This document shows positions 40,529 to 49,298 of a DNA stretch of 64,000 nucleotides, piece by piece. The stretch's first letter is position 1; each line of letters starts with the position of its first letter. The notes under the pieces were generated by a model that saw nothing but the letters and a program-made list of their open reading frames with translations, was not told the origin of the DNA and made no database searches. A program made the position numbers and the translations under genes. The DNA comes from Candidatus Sulfotelmatobacter sp. (GTDB lineage Bacteria > Acidobacteriota > Terriglobia > Terriglobales > Acidobacteriaceae): assembly GCA_017883385.1 (NCBI GenBank), contig JADGNQ010000009.1, forward strand, positions 20,339-84,338. The letters run 5' to 3'.

Positions 40529-40576
40529 GAAAAGTAGCTGCTCCTGATTGGTTCGACGGTGTTAGGGCAAACCGTA

Positions 40577-40606
40577 AGTATAAATGACGGGACGTGGCGA
40601 TGCCAA
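40577..40606 (-). promoter_or_regulatory. Sigma-70-type promoter for rpmH
   Basis: On the minus strand TTGGCA and TATACT are separated by 18 nt, about 50 nt upstream of the rpmH start. It is the only strong promoter-like match I noticed in this spacer. Confidence 0.6.
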
Positions 40607-40770
40607 ACTGGGCAAGGGGCGGCGATGCCGACGGTCGGGCCGGTTCTGGCCGGCCGCGCAGTCGAGCTTCACTCGGGGAAGAGTCGAGGGGCTGTGCGCA
40701 CCTGTGATCCTGATCATATCTGGGTGGGGTGAATCAGAGCGACAATTTAAGGTGAGAACGGAAGAAATCA

Positions 40771-41025
40771 GTGGCGATGGAAAAATCAAGTCGCGGGAAC
40801 TACCAACTCGAGTGTCCGCTAGCGCACGATCTACTGAACAAGCTTTCCGTGATCGTCGGTCATTGTGATCTTCTGGTGGAAGAGACGCCGGGAAACTCGG
40901 CGCTCCAGAAACGCATGCTCCTCATCCGGAGTATAGCCAAAGCAATGGCCGCGGAACTCGGCCACCTGCAGTGCGATCTTGCCAGTTCTCGAACGACAAA
41001 AGGGAAGAAGGTGTCGAGCAGTTAG
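40771..41025 (+). CDS. Orphan histidine-kinase-like H-box protein
   Basis: A protein of 84 residues from a GTG (GGAAG 6 nt upstream) or the ATG at 40777. The core ECPLAHDLLNKLSVIVGHCDLL resembles the H-box helix of HisKA domains, followed by a second helix (QKRMLLIRSIAKAMAAELGHLQC). There is no ATPase domain, so this is a dimerisation/phosphotransfer-like module alone. It could accept phosphate from another kinase or act as a decoy. It lies divergently from rpmH in the rpmH-dnaA spacer. The H-box likeness is seen in sequence; phosphotransfer is inference. Confidence 0.6.
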   Translation: MAMEKSSRGNYQLECPLAHDLLNKLSVIVGHCDLLVEETPGNSALQKRMLLIRSIAKAMAAELGHLQCDLASSRTTKGKKVSSS

Positions 41026-41436
41026 GGGAACAAGTGGGCCGCAGACCGACGAGCGCCGGAGCTGAAGCCCGTAAGATGTTCGTCGCCTTGCACATCGCGA
41101 ACAGCGCAGCTCTTTCAAGTGAGGAGAAAACAATCATGACTTGCACTGCTGGCGCGGCAGTTACCAGCGCGGCACTTGACAGGGCGATGGATTGAGGTTC
41201 TGAATGAGTGTGCGCGGAAAAACACCAGCCGAAGTTTTCCACACAACAAAAAAATATGTGCTAGTATGCCGGACTGATCCTGCTTTCGGAATTTCTTTTT
41301 GGGTTAGGCAGCCGCGCACAGAGAATCGGGCGCTTTCCGCAGTGAAATTAACGGTTTCAGCGACATCGTAAAAGGCAGTTTTGACAGGCGCTCTCAGACC
41401 AGCCGCCGGGGCGCCGCGTGGTGAAACATTTCATAT
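41026..41436. other. Spacer upstream of dnaA
   Basis: No gene is supported. It contains the short hairpin CGGAGCTGAAGCCCG near 41056 and one DnaA-box-like TTTTCCACA at 41235-41243, followed by an A-rich run (ACAACAAAAAAATATG). This could serve dnaA autoregulation or origin function. Confidence 0.45.
41235..41243 (+). promoter_or_regulatory. DnaA-box-like site upstream of dnaA
   Basis: TTTTCCACA fits TTWTNCACA and lies next to an AT-rich stretch 190 nt before dnaA. Confidence 0.4.
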
Positions 41437-42810
41437 ATGTCAGTCCCAAGCACAACTCTCTCCCCTAATCCGTGGGCGCGGATTCTCGATGCGCTGGAAA
41501 AGAAAATCAACCGGCATTCCTACGACACATGGCTGAAGCCGACGCGCTACAGCCACTCCAGTGGAGGAGTGTTGTTTGTGCGGGTTCCGACGGTGGAGTT
41601 CCGCCATGCCGGCGACAAGTACGCCGACCTGATCCAGGAAGCGATAGACGTCCTGGGACTGGGATTCAACGACGTGAAGTTCGTAACTCCGGAGGACGAT
41701 CCTGCAGCAACGCCAGTGCGGCATGACGGCGGGCTTTCCGCCGTGCCCACGAGCGCTCCCGCATCGCAGTCGCGCTTTGACTGGGATGGCGCGGCACAGC
41801 TGAATCCGCGGTACACCTTCGACGCGTTCGTCATTGGCAGCGGCAACCAGTTTGCACATGCCGCGTGCCAGGCGGTGGCGGAGCGCCCGTCCAAGGCTTA
41901 TAACCCGCTGTTCCTGTATGGCGGTGTCGGCATGGGCAAGACCCACCTGATGCAAGCCATTGGACACGAAGTCAAGCGCCGGATGCCCCAGGCAGCCATC
42001 TGCTACGTATCGAGCGAGAAGTTCACGAACGACATGATCAACTCGCTGCGTTACGACAAGATGACCACGTTCCGCGACAAGTTCCGCAATGTGGATGTGC
42101 TGCTGATCGACGACATCCAGTTCCTTACCGGCAAGGAGCGCACGCAGGAAGAGTTCTTTCACACCTTCAACGCGCTGCACGAGTCGATGAAGCAGATTGT
42201 CATTGCCAGCGATCGCTCGCCGAAGGAGTTGGCGGAGATCGAGGACCGGCTGCGCAGCCGGTTTGAGTGGGGGTTGATCGCCGACATTCAGCCGCCGGAC
42301 CTGGAGACGAAGGTGGCGATCCTGCAGAAGAAGGCAGAGCAGGAAAAAGTGACGCTGCCGACGGACGTGGCGCTGTACGTGGCGTCGAACATCCGGTCGA
42401 ACGTGCGGGAGTTGGAAGGCGCACTGATTCGACTGGTGGCGCACTCGTCGCTGATCGGCGCCGAGATAACGCTGCCTTACGCTCAACAGGTGCTGAAGAA
42501 TTTCATCGACTCGCAGGCACGCAAGGTCACGATTGAGTCGATTCAGAAAATGGTGGCGGAACAGTTTGGATTGCGCCTGGTGGAGATCAAGGCCAAGAAT
42601 AATTCTCGGGCGATCGTTTATCCGAGGCAGATCGCGATGTACCTGGCCAAACATCTGACCGAGGCGTCGCTGCCGGAAATCGGGCGGCAGTTTGGCGGCA
42701 AGCATCACACTACCGTGCTGCACTCGGTGGAAAAGATCGAAGAGCTGCGCAAGACCGATAAAGATTTGAACAGGCTGATTAATAAACTGACCGAACAGTT
42801 AGGTGGATGA
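41437..42810 (+). CDS. dnaA: Chromosomal replication initiator DnaA
   Basis: A protein of 457 residues. Domain I spans about 1-80 (ALEKKINRHSYDTWLKPTRY). Domain III has Walker A GGVGMGKTHLM, Walker B VLLIDDIQFL and the sensor region RLRSRFEWGLIADIQPPDLE. Domain IV has the DNA-binding signature GGKHHTTVLHSVEKIE. DnaA binds DnaA boxes with ATP and opens the origin. There is no obvious Shine-Dalgarno before the ATG. dnaN follows after a 317-nt spacer. Confidence 0.98.
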   Translation: MSVPSTTLSPNPWARILDALEKKINRHSYDTWLKPTRYSHSSGGVLFVRVPTVEFRHAGDKYADLIQEAIDVLGLGFNDVKFVTPEDDPAATPVRHDGGLSAVPTSAPASQSRFDWDGAAQLNPRYTFDAFVIGSGNQFAHAACQAVAERPSKAYNPLFLYGGVGMGKTHLMQAIGHEVKRRMPQAAICYVSSEKFTNDMINSLRYDKMTTFRDKFRNVDVLLIDDIQFLTGKERTQEEFFHTFNALHESMKQIVIASDRSPKELAEIEDRLRSRFEWGLIADIQPPDLETKVAILQKKAEQEKVTLPTDVALYVASNIRSNVRELEGALIRLVAHSSLIGAEITLPYAQQVLKNFIDSQARKVTIESIQKMVAEQFGLRLVEIKAKNNSRAIVYPRQIAMYLAKHLTEASLPEIGRQFGGKHHTTVLHSVEKIEELRKTDKDLNRLINKLTEQLGG

Positions 42811-43127
42811 ATCGTGGGGTTGATTGAGTTTTCCACGCAGAAGTCCAGTCTTGCTTCGCGGTGGCTGTGAATGCGATGTGGAAGTTGTGCAAGGCGGGGA
42901 AGAAACTGGAAGAGCGGCCAAGTTCTACTAGCAACTCCGAAGAGTTTGGGACCGATTTCTAACATGAAGGGTTTGGCGGGAACCCGGTGACAACAGGCGA
43001 GTTGGCCCGGTTTTCCACTTCTGCGAAGGGCCTACTGTTACTGCTGGTTTTATAGGTTTTGTATTTGATATAAGGGTAGTAATAGAAGTAGCACGGCAAG
43101 TAGCAAGTATCGGGGGAGACGGACTTT
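42811..43127. other. dnaA-dnaN spacer with possible unwinding element
   Basis: No gene is present. It holds two weak DnaA-box-like sites (TTTTCCACG at 42839-42847, TTTTCCACT at 43011-43019) and an AT-rich stretch (TTTTATAGGTTTTGTATTTG). Five successive trinucleotides of DnaA-trio type (TAG-TAA-TAG-AAG-TAG) lie at 43077-43091. It is a candidate origin-unwinding site, tentative because the boxes are imperfect and about 58 nt away. Confidence 0.4.
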
Positions 43128-44276
43128 ATGCCGGTGGAAGCCGCCGTTGCCGCAGGAACGATGGAGATCACGGTCAGCAAGTTCGAGTTGCTGCGGGAAT
43201 TGACGGCCACGCAAGGTGTGGTCGAGCGCAAGACCACGATTCCAATCCTATCCAATTATTTATTTGAGGCTGCGGGCGATCGCTTGTCGCTGACTGCAAC
43301 CGACCTCGATTTGAGTTTACGCACATCGTGCAGCGCCAAGGTGAAGAAGGAAGGCTCGTGCACGATTCCTGCGCGCAAGCTTCACGACTACGTGAAGCTG
43401 TTGCCTGACGCCGATATCACCATCAAGTTGTTGGAGAATCACTGGGTCAGCATTCGCTGCGGGCGGTCGAACACGAAGATGGTTGGGATGGCGAAGTCGA
43501 ACTTCCCCAGCCTGCCGGCATTTCCTACCGCGGGTGCAATTACGATTCCAGCGCAGGTGCTGCGGGGGTTGATTGCACGGACGGGATTTGCGATTTCGAA
43601 TGAAGAATCGCGTTATACGCTGAACGGCGCATTGATGCTGCTGAAGCCTGAGTCCATCACCATGGTGGCGACGGATGGACATCGCCTGGCGCACTGTGAA
43701 CGCGCCGGCGAGAAGTTCGATGGCGTTTCGGGTGAACTGAAAACGTTGGTGCCGAAGAAGGCGATGGACGAATTGAAGTCGTTGCTCGATTCCACCGACG
43801 CGGAGACGATTGAGTTTGCCAAGGATGATTCGACGCTGTTCTTCCGCATCGGTTCGCGGCTGTTAACGTCGCGGCAACTGACGGGACAGTTCCCTAACTT
43901 CGAGGCCGTGCTGCCGAAGGACAACAGTAAGGTTGTTCCGCTGAACTCGGACGAATTGAATTCCGCGATTTTGCGTGTGGCGCAGTTTGCCGACGAGCGG
44001 TCGCGCGCGGTGCGGTTGCGGTTGGAGAAGGGCGAACTGAAGATTTCCGCATCGTCTACTGAGGCGGGTGAGTCGGAGGATTCGATTGAAGCGCCTTACA
44101 CCGGTGAACCTCTGACCATCGGGTTCAACGCTGCATACCTGGTCGACTTCCTCAAAGCGGCCGGTACCAGCGAGGTACGGCTTGAGTTGAAGGATTCGCA
44201 GTCCGCCGGACAGTTCCGGCCTGCGGAAGGCGATGACTATAAGTACCGGTATATTGTTATGCCGATGCGGATCTGA
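43128..44276 (+). CDS. dnaN: DNA polymerase III beta sliding clamp
   Basis: A protein of 382 residues with three clamp domains. Recognisable parts are VVERKTTIPILSNYLFEA, SNEESRYTLNGALMLL and a C-terminal MPMRI, the expected clamp ending. It encircles DNA and tethers polymerase III. An internal ATG at 43161 (MEITVSKFELLREL) has AGGA 4 nt upstream and better fits the family N-terminus; the first 11 residues (PVEAAVAAGT) may not be translated. The start is therefore uncertain. Confidence 0.96.
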   Translation: MPVEAAVAAGTMEITVSKFELLRELTATQGVVERKTTIPILSNYLFEAAGDRLSLTATDLDLSLRTSCSAKVKKEGSCTIPARKLHDYVKLLPDADITIKLLENHWVSIRCGRSNTKMVGMAKSNFPSLPAFPTAGAITIPAQVLRGLIARTGFAISNEESRYTLNGALMLLKPESITMVATDGHRLAHCERAGEKFDGVSGELKTLVPKKAMDELKSLLDSTDAETIEFAKDDSTLFFRIGSRLLTSRQLTGQFPNFEAVLPKDNSKVVPLNSDELNSAILRVAQFADERSRAVRLRLEKGELKISASSTEAGESEDSIEAPYTGEPLTIGFNAAYLVDFLKAAGTSEVRLELKDSQSAGQFRPAEGDDYKYRYIVMPMRI

Positions 44277-44394
44277 GGAGCGGGAAATAGCCGATCTTCG
44301 GTTCCAGTTCATCTTGTCTTTTGAGCAAGAGCTCACGACCCCCCGATCGTTCTGACCGTGCCGCAGTTCTCAGTATGCGGTTCGCAATCCCGTC

Positions 44395-44447
44395 GAGCTG
44401 CGCTCGACCGGACAGCCGAGGGCGGCTGTCCCCACATGGGTGTTTCC
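44395..44447. repeat. GGACAGCCG palindromic repeat copy (reverse)
   Basis: GTCGAGCTGCGCTCGAC, then GGACAGCCG..CGGCTGTCC, then CCCACATGGGTG. Nearly the same sequence (ending CCCACATGGGTATTTCTGCG) occurs at 55240-55290. Confidence 0.7.
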
Positions 44448-44530
44448 GCGAACTGAGCCCCCAGAGTCTTGACCGCGCGGCGGGGGTGCCTTTACATTGG
44501 CGAGCACTTCAATTTCGGAGGGGCGACTTC

Positions 44531-44947
44531 ATGTTAAGTGGATTCAAGAAATTCATCCTGCGTGGAAATGTTGTGGATATGGCGGTGGGTGTGGTGATTG
44601 GGGCGGCGTTTGGCGGCGTGGTCTCGGGGCTCACCAAAGCTTTCCTGACGCCTTTGATCGCGGTGATCGTCGGTAAGCAGGACTATTCGAGCCTGAAGTT
44701 CTTCGTTCGGGGGACCGAGTTTCCGGTCGGTGATCTCATAAACGCCTGCATTTCTTTCCTACTGATCGCCGCGGCAGTTTATTTTTTCGTGGTCTTGCCG
44801 GTGAATACGTTGATCGCACGGATGAATCGCGGCGAGAAGGTACCCGACCCTACCACCAAGAAATGTCCAGAATGCATGAGCGAAATTCCCATCGAAGCCA
44901 AACGGTGCGCGCACTGCACGCAGCCCGTGATGGGGAAGGCGGCTTAG
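44531..44947 (+). CDS. mscL: Large-conductance mechanosensitive channel with zinc-ribbon tail
   Basis: A protein of 138 residues. The first 100 are MscL: FKKFILRGNVVDMAVGVVIGAAFGGVV (amphipathic N-terminus and TM1), then TM2 ISFLLIAAAVYFFVVLPVNTL. MscL opens under membrane tension to release solutes on osmotic downshock. The cytoplasmic C-terminus carries CPECMSEIPIEAKRCAHC, a CX2CX10CX2C zinc ribbon in place of the usual short helical bundle. GGAGG lies upstream of the ATG; the frame upstream runs through repeats and is not coding. Confidence 0.92.
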   Translation: MLSGFKKFILRGNVVDMAVGVVIGAAFGGVVSGLTKAFLTPLIAVIVGKQDYSSLKFFVRGTEFPVGDLINACISFLLIAAAVYFFVVLPVNTLIARMNRGEKVPDPTTKKCPECMSEIPIEAKRCAHCTQPVMGKAA

Positions 44948-45181
44948 AGACATTTGATTGAGGCCGACGCAAGTTACGAAGCCGAAGTCGAGTGGGAATT
45001 TCCTAGGAGGCCGCTGGTAGTGCGGGCTTGCGAGGGGTTCTTCGCTTCGCTCAGAATGACAGACCAAGAGATTTGCGGGCTTGTTCACTGATTCCTTAAC
45101 TGATATTCCTTAGAAGAATTCCCACCCTTGCCGCAAGAGTGGCACCCAGCATCGGTTGGTTTGTTCCAGTAACATCATGGG

Positions 45182-45898
45182 ATGATCTTCCGCCGCCCTC
45201 GGCGTTTCGTGTACGTCCTGATCTGCTTGGCGCTGCCGGCTGCCGCACTGTACGCGCAGTCCCAGAAGCAATCTCCCTCGTCGTCTTCCTCTTCTTCAGC
45301 GAAGCACATCAAGAAGCCTGCGGCCCCGACCGACTCCGGCATTGATGCGGGGGCCGTGACCGATGGTGTGTATCGGAACAAGACGCTGGCGCTCTCCTGC
45401 AACATTCCTTCCGGTTGGGTGCTGCGTACTGACGAGCTGAATGCGCGCGAGGAAGAAAAGGAAAAAGGCGAAGAGGCCAGTACAACGGCAGCGGGTGCGC
45501 CCCCTGCTTCGAGCGCTGGAGCGAAGGTGCTGCTGGCCACCTTTTCGCGACCGCCAGAGGCCAAGGGTGAGGAAGTGAACTCTTCCATCCTGCTTGCGGT
45601 GGAGAGCGCCGCGTCATATCCGGGGCTAAAGGACGCCGCGCAGTATTTCGGACCGCTCACGGAAGTAGCCAGGGCGCAGGGGTTCACCGTGGACGAAGAG
45701 CCTTATGAAATCGCCATAGGGACGAAGACTCTGGTCCGAGGTGATTTTCATAAGGACGTGGGATCGCGCGTGATGCGGCAGTCGACTCTGGCGATGCTGG
45801 CTCACGGGTACGCCGTGTCTATCACAATCATCGGCGGAACCGAAGATGAGGTCGAGGAATTGATTGATGGCCTGAGTCTCGGCGCGACCGGGAAATAA
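45182..45898 (+). CDS. Exported conserved hypothetical protein
   Basis: A protein of 238 residues with a signal peptide (FVYVLICLALPAAALYA), a Ser-rich linker (SPSSSSSSSAKHIKK) and a globular domain beginning VYRNKTLALSCNIPSGWVLR, ending in VSITIIGGTEDEVEELIDGL. The domain layout recalls PsbP-like or lipoprotein-type secreted proteins with a beta-sheet core. I do not recognise a named family. It stands alone between repeat-bearing spacers. Confidence 0.7.
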   Translation: MIFRRPRRFVYVLICLALPAAALYAQSQKQSPSSSSSSSAKHIKKPAAPTDSGIDAGAVTDGVYRNKTLALSCNIPSGWVLRTDELNAREEEKEKGEEASTTAAGAPPASSAGAKVLLATFSRPPEAKGEEVNSSILLAVESAASYPGLKDAAQYFGPLTEVARAQGFTVDEEPYEIAIGTKTLVRGDFHKDVGSRVMRQSTLAMLAHGYAVSITIIGGTEDEVEELIDGLSLGATGK

Positions 45899-45924
45899 GC
45901 TTTGATCGCGCCGGGGCCTTGTTT

Positions 45925-46335
45925 CTACGACACGGCTGTCACCGGATGCTTTACTTCGATCGTCATCTGTGGCGGATGAAGCAGCGTGTTGTGGATGAGG
46001 CAATGGTGGACAGCCCTGTCGACGCCGGCACGGTGCTGATCGGTGAGCTCGATAGGCGTGTCGATTTCGATGCGGAAGTTGTCGATCCGCGCAGGGTCCT
46101 TCAACTTATCGGCGGTTACGCGGACGCGCGTGCCTTCGGTGGCGAGCTTGTATTTGCGCAGGTACTGAGCGGCGTAAAAGGCGGCGCAGGAGCCGAGTGA
46201 GGCGAGCAGCAATTCCGGGGGCGTCATGCCTTCGTCATGGCCGCCATTCTCCGGCGGCTGGTCACATGCGATGGCGTGTTGACGCGCCTTGATTTCAAAC
46301 TGTACCGCTCCCAGGTGTTCGATTGTGACTTCCAT
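45925..46335 (-). CDS. OsmC-family peroxiredoxin-like protein
   Basis: A protein of 136 residues of the OsmC/YhfA type. It has a central helix with the first conserved Cys (PELLLASLGSCAAFYAAQYL) and the second in VDRAVHHCLIHNTL. These Cys form the thiol centre that reduces organic hydroperoxides in Ohr/OsmC proteins. GGAGG lies 5 nt before the ATG at 46335. The ECF sigma gene ends 19 nt upstream, so the two are probably cotranscribed, along with a rhodanese gene. Confidence 0.88.
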   Translation of the reverse strand: MEVTIEHLGAVQFEIKARQHAIACDQPPENGGHDEGMTPPELLLASLGSCAAFYAAQYLRKYKLATEGTRVRVTADKLKDPARIDNFRIEIDTPIELTDQHRAGVDRAVHHCLIHNTLLHPPQMTIEVKHPVTAVS

Positions 46336-46354
46336 AAATGCCTCCAAGAAACTT

Positions 46355-46906
46355 CTAGTTCGAACCGCCACGCATCAGGGCTGCATCCAGATGAAGCCTG
46401 ACCAGATCACGCGCGCGATGCAAGCGCGATTTCATTGCTGCCTGTGAAATTCCCAGCTTGTCGGCAACTTCGTCGCCGGCCCGGTCGTCAATGTCGCGCA
46501 ACTGGTACGCCATTCGATATAGAGGTGGCAGTGCAGCGATCGCGTCGTCGAGCAACTGCTTTATCTGGCGGCGCTGCAGGTTCGCCTCGGGAGTAAGATC
46601 GCCGCCGGGAATCTCCCGGCCTTCTTCTTCCAGCGTCGAGAGTTGGAGCAAAGGCAACAGCGCTTCCCTTTCCTTCAATTGCCAGCAGACGCGTTTCGCG
46701 ATCTGCGCCAGCCAGGCGCGGAAGGCGGCCGAATCGCGCAGCTGATCGAGATGCCGGTATGCTTTCAGCAGCGCCTCGACCAGCACATCTTCCGCGTCCT
46801 CGCGATTGCCGCAGACGCGCAGCATCTGGCGATAGACGGAATCCTTGTGCTGGCGGGTCAGCGTGTCGAAATCCGGCGCGTCGGGGTTCTTGGCTTCCTG
46901 ACCCAT
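46355..46906 (-). CDS. ECF-type RNA polymerase sigma factor
   Basis: A protein of 183 residues with sigma region 2 (LTRQHKDSVYRQMLRVCGNREDAEDVLVEALLK) and region 4 (LPPLYRMAYQLRDIDDRAGDEVADKLGISQAAMKSRLHRA). No anti-sigma gene is adjacent. The neighbouring OsmC and rhodanese genes suggest a thiol or oxidative stress regulon. The promoter target is unknown. The preceding rhodanese gene ends 44 nt upstream. Confidence 0.92.
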   Translation of the reverse strand: MGQEAKNPDAPDFDTLTRQHKDSVYRQMLRVCGNREDAEDVLVEALLKAYRHLDQLRDSAAFRAWLAQIAKRVCWQLKEREALLPLLQLSTLEEEGREIPGGDLTPEANLQRRQIKQLLDDAIAALPPLYRMAYQLRDIDDRAGDEVADKLGISQAAMKSRLHRARDLVRLHLDAALMRGGSN

Positions 46907-46950
46907 TCCAATATTCTGTCACCCTCAGCTCCGCAAGACTGTGCCTGCGC

Positions 46951-47511
46951 TCACTCGCAGGTCCTCGAAGGTTCCACGTTGGCACTGGTTACTTTGCAGT
47001 GGCTCCGTCCATTCCAGAGCATTTTCCCGAGGATTTCGGCCATGGGGCAGATATCGGTGAGGCCGGCAAAGGTGAGGCCAAGTCCGACAAATGCAGAAAG
47101 GAAGAGCCAATTTCGGTTGACCGCTAAGGCGAGCGCCAGACCAGCTAGTACTAGGAGGCCCGCGGCCAACCGCACTTGCCGCTCCAGTGACCAGCGGGTC
47201 TTCACGCTGGAGACGATGGGCAGGCCAGCCTGCATCCAGGCGGTGGTTCCCCCTTCCAGAACCGCGACCTGGCGCTGGCACGGTTCCAGAAGGCCGGCCG
47301 TCATGCGGGCGCGCTTGCCCGACTGGCAGATGAGCACGAGAGGGGCGTTGGGACGTAGGTCGTCGAGACGCGCCTCGATCTGGTCCATGGGAATGTTGAC
47401 CGCGCCGGGAATATGAGCCGAGGCGAACTCCGATGGAGAACGAACGTCGACCAACTGGGCTTGGCCGGGCAGTTGATGATGTAATTCGGCTACGGTGATG
47501 GATGGGCTCAA
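46951..47511 (-). CDS. Rhodanese-domain protein with membrane tail
   Basis: A protein of 186 residues. Residues 1-105 form a rhodanese domain with active-site loop CQSGKRA and substrate-side motif VDVRSPSEFASAHIPGAVNIP. The C-terminal part has two helices (AAGLLVLAGLALALAV and FLSAFVGLGLTFAGLTDICPM), matching the DUF2892-type tail often fused to rhodanese. It handles persulfide sulfur at the membrane. Additional Cys near the end (SHCKVTSANVEPSRTC) may take part. It heads the run of three minus-strand genes with the sigma factor and OsmC. Confidence 0.88.
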   Translation of the reverse strand: MSPSITVAELHHQLPGQAQLVDVRSPSEFASAHIPGAVNIPMDQIEARLDDLRPNAPLVLICQSGKRARMTAGLLEPCQRQVAVLEGGTTAWMQAGLPIVSSVKTRWSLERQVRLAAGLLVLAGLALALAVNRNWLFLSAFVGLGLTFAGLTDICPMAEILGKMLWNGRSHCKVTSANVEPSRTCE

Positions 47512-47631
47512 ATTCCCTCCTACCTAGAGAAGCGCGGCAGGTTGGGAAAAAGGATTCAGGGTCTGCCAGGAGAGCAGATTCCGTTGCCGTCGCGTTTGCT
47601 ACGGATGCGGGCGGAATGACAGTTGAGGGCG

Positions 47632-48099
47632 TCAGTCCAGCGGTTCGGGGTGGAGGCTCAGGTCGCTTTCGCCCGCCGCCTTTTTCTCGGAGTACTTTTT
47701 CATCCAGGCCTCCCAGCTGCGGCCGGCGGCGGTGTCGCGTCCGGTGAAGGCGAGGGCTGCGATGTCGGCGTAGGAGATGGAGAGTTTTTCGTTCGAGGTC
47801 TTCGGGTAGAGGCGGACGAGGGAGTCTTTGAGGGTTGCGGCCGAGCGGCGGTCGAAGAGGTAGCCTTCGATTTTCGATCCATCCTTGCGGGTGATGGTTA
47901 CGTCGCCGCGGTAGTCGAAGGCTTTTTCGAGCGCGACGCGGATTTCTTCGTCGGTGGCGAGTTGGGGGATCCAGCCTTCGAGTTGTTCGCGGGCCGTGCC
48001 GGGAGCTACTTCGAGCGCGTCAGGATCTATGGCGTCGGCATGCGGCGGGGTTGCTTGCGGGGAGGTGTGGTCGATGTGTCCTGCTTCTTTGCCTGTCAT
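47632..48099 (-). CDS. Hypothetical soluble protein next to hpnH
   Basis: A protein of 155 residues. The N-terminal 40 are low in complexity (HTSPQATPPHADAIDPDAL). The core has EGWIPQLATDEEIRVALEKAFDYRGDVTITRKDGSKIEGYLFDRR, a beta-rich stretch that looks like an Sm/PRC-like small barrel, then SISYADIAALAFTGRDTAAG. It is downstream of hpnH on the same strand, with a short repeat between. A link to hopanoid metabolism is only positional. Confidence 0.65.
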   Translation of the reverse strand: MTGKEAGHIDHTSPQATPPHADAIDPDALEVAPGTAREQLEGWIPQLATDEEIRVALEKAFDYRGDVTITRKDGSKIEGYLFDRRSAATLKDSLVRLYPKTSNEKLSISYADIAALAFTGRDTAAGRSWEAWMKKYSEKKAAGESDLSLHPEPLD

Positions 48100-48118
48100 T
48101 TTCCTGCAACCCCCAAGA

Positions 48119-48167
48119 GACTAACCACAGAGGACACGGAGGACACAGAGGACACAGAGGGAAAAGT
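48119..48167. repeat. ACCACAGAGGACACGG repeat
   Basis: TAACCACAGAGGACACGGAGG, then two more ACACAGAGG units. Similar sequences are inside the parA tail (22389-22420), at about 18380-18404 (reverse) and degenerate at 63115-63145. Confidence 0.75.
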
Positions 48168-48176
48168 CATCTTCGA

Positions 48177-49298
48177 TTAGGCGCGGGTTTCCTGCAACGA
48201 GGACTCGTTTGGGGCTTTGATTTGCACTAGCGGGTGCACGGCGGCCTGCGGTTCCTCGAGCAGGCGGAGCGCTTCATCGTCGCGGTAACGCGTGAACAGC
48301 GTACCTTTCACCGTGGCCAGAAATCCGCCTAACGAATTGAAAGTCGCGTGCACGGCGGAGGCTTCGTATCCGCTGTGCACCATGCAATTTGCGCACGCGG
48401 GGTTGCCGGATTCTGTGCCGTAGTTGCTCCACTCGGTTGTGGCCAGGAGCTCGGCGAAAGTTTCTGCGTAGCCGTCTTGCAGCAGGTAGCAGGGCTTCTG
48501 CCAGCCAAAGACGTTGTAGGTGGGCATTCCCCAGGGGGTGCAGGGATACGTCTTTTTGCCCATCAGGAATTCCAGGAACAGCGGCGAGAGATTGAACCGC
48601 CAATTTTTTTTGCGGTTCGACAGGATCGCGCGGAACATGCGGCGCGTGCGGGCTCGTCCGAGGAAGTGTTTCTGGTCGGGCGCTTTGTCGTAGGAGTAGC
48701 CGGGGGAGAGCATCATGCCCTCTACGCCCAAGTCCATCATCTCGTCGAAGAAGGCGCGCACTGATTTGGGATTCGCGCCGTCGAATAGGGTGGTGTTGGT
48801 GGTGACGCGGAAGCCGCGCCGGAGGGCTTCTTTCACGGCGTCGACAGCAATGTCGTATCCGCCTTCGCGGCACACGGCCAGGTCGTGCTCTTCGCGCTGG
48901 CCGTCGAGATGCACGCTGAAGGTTAGATACTTGCTCGGCTTGAACAGGTCGATCTTTTCTTTCAGGAGCAGTGCGTTGGTGCAGAGATAGATGTACTTCT
49001 TGCGCGCGACCAGGCCCTCGATGATCTCACCGATCTGCGGGTGCATGAGCGGCTCGCCGCCGGGGATCGAGACCATGGGGGCACCGCATTCCTCGACAGC
49101 ACGGAAGCAGTCCTCCGGGGTAAGATCCTTTTTCAAAATGTGGGCCGGGTACTGGATCTTGCCGCATCCCGCGCAAGCCAGGTTGCAGCGGAACAAGGGC
49201 TCCAGCATGAGCACCAGCGGATACTGCTTGCGCCCTGCGAGCTTCTGCCGCAGCACATAGCTCGCGACGGTCCACATTTGTGATACAGGAACTGGCAT
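48177..49298 (-). CDS. hpnH: Adenosyl-hopene transferase HpnH (radical SAM)
   Basis: A protein of 373 residues with the radical SAM motif CNLACAGC (CX3CX2C) and the family segments [31 protein letters not shown] and [30 protein letters not shown]. HpnH joins the 5'-deoxyadenosyl radical to diploptene, the first step to C35 hopanoids. The C-terminal Cys cluster ([12 protein letters not shown]) fits the family. No other hopanoid gene is visible in the window. Confidence 0.93.
   Translation of the reverse strand: MPVPVSQMWTVASYVLRQKLAGRKQYPLVLMLEPLFRCNLACAGCGKIQYPAHILKKDLTPEDCFRAVEECGAPMVSIPGGEPLMHPQIGEIIEGLVARKKYIYLCTNALLLKEKIDLFKPSKYLTFSVHLDGQREEHDLAVCREGGYDIAVDAVKEALRRGFRVTTNTTLFDGANPKSVRAFFDEMMDLGVEGMMLSPGYSYDKAPDQKHFLGRARTRRMFRAILSNRKKNWRFNLSPLFLEFLMGKKTYPCTPWGMPTYNVFGWQKPCYLLQDGYAETFAELLATTEWSNYGTESGNPACANCMVHSGYEASAVHATFNSLGGFLATVKGTLFTRYRDDEALRLLEEPQAAVHPLVQIKAPNESSLQETRA

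Noticed and set aside
40971..41195. Short frame in the dnaA upstream spacer
   Set aside because: It overlaps the end of the H-box gene in another frame and contains a repeat hairpin; no protein features.
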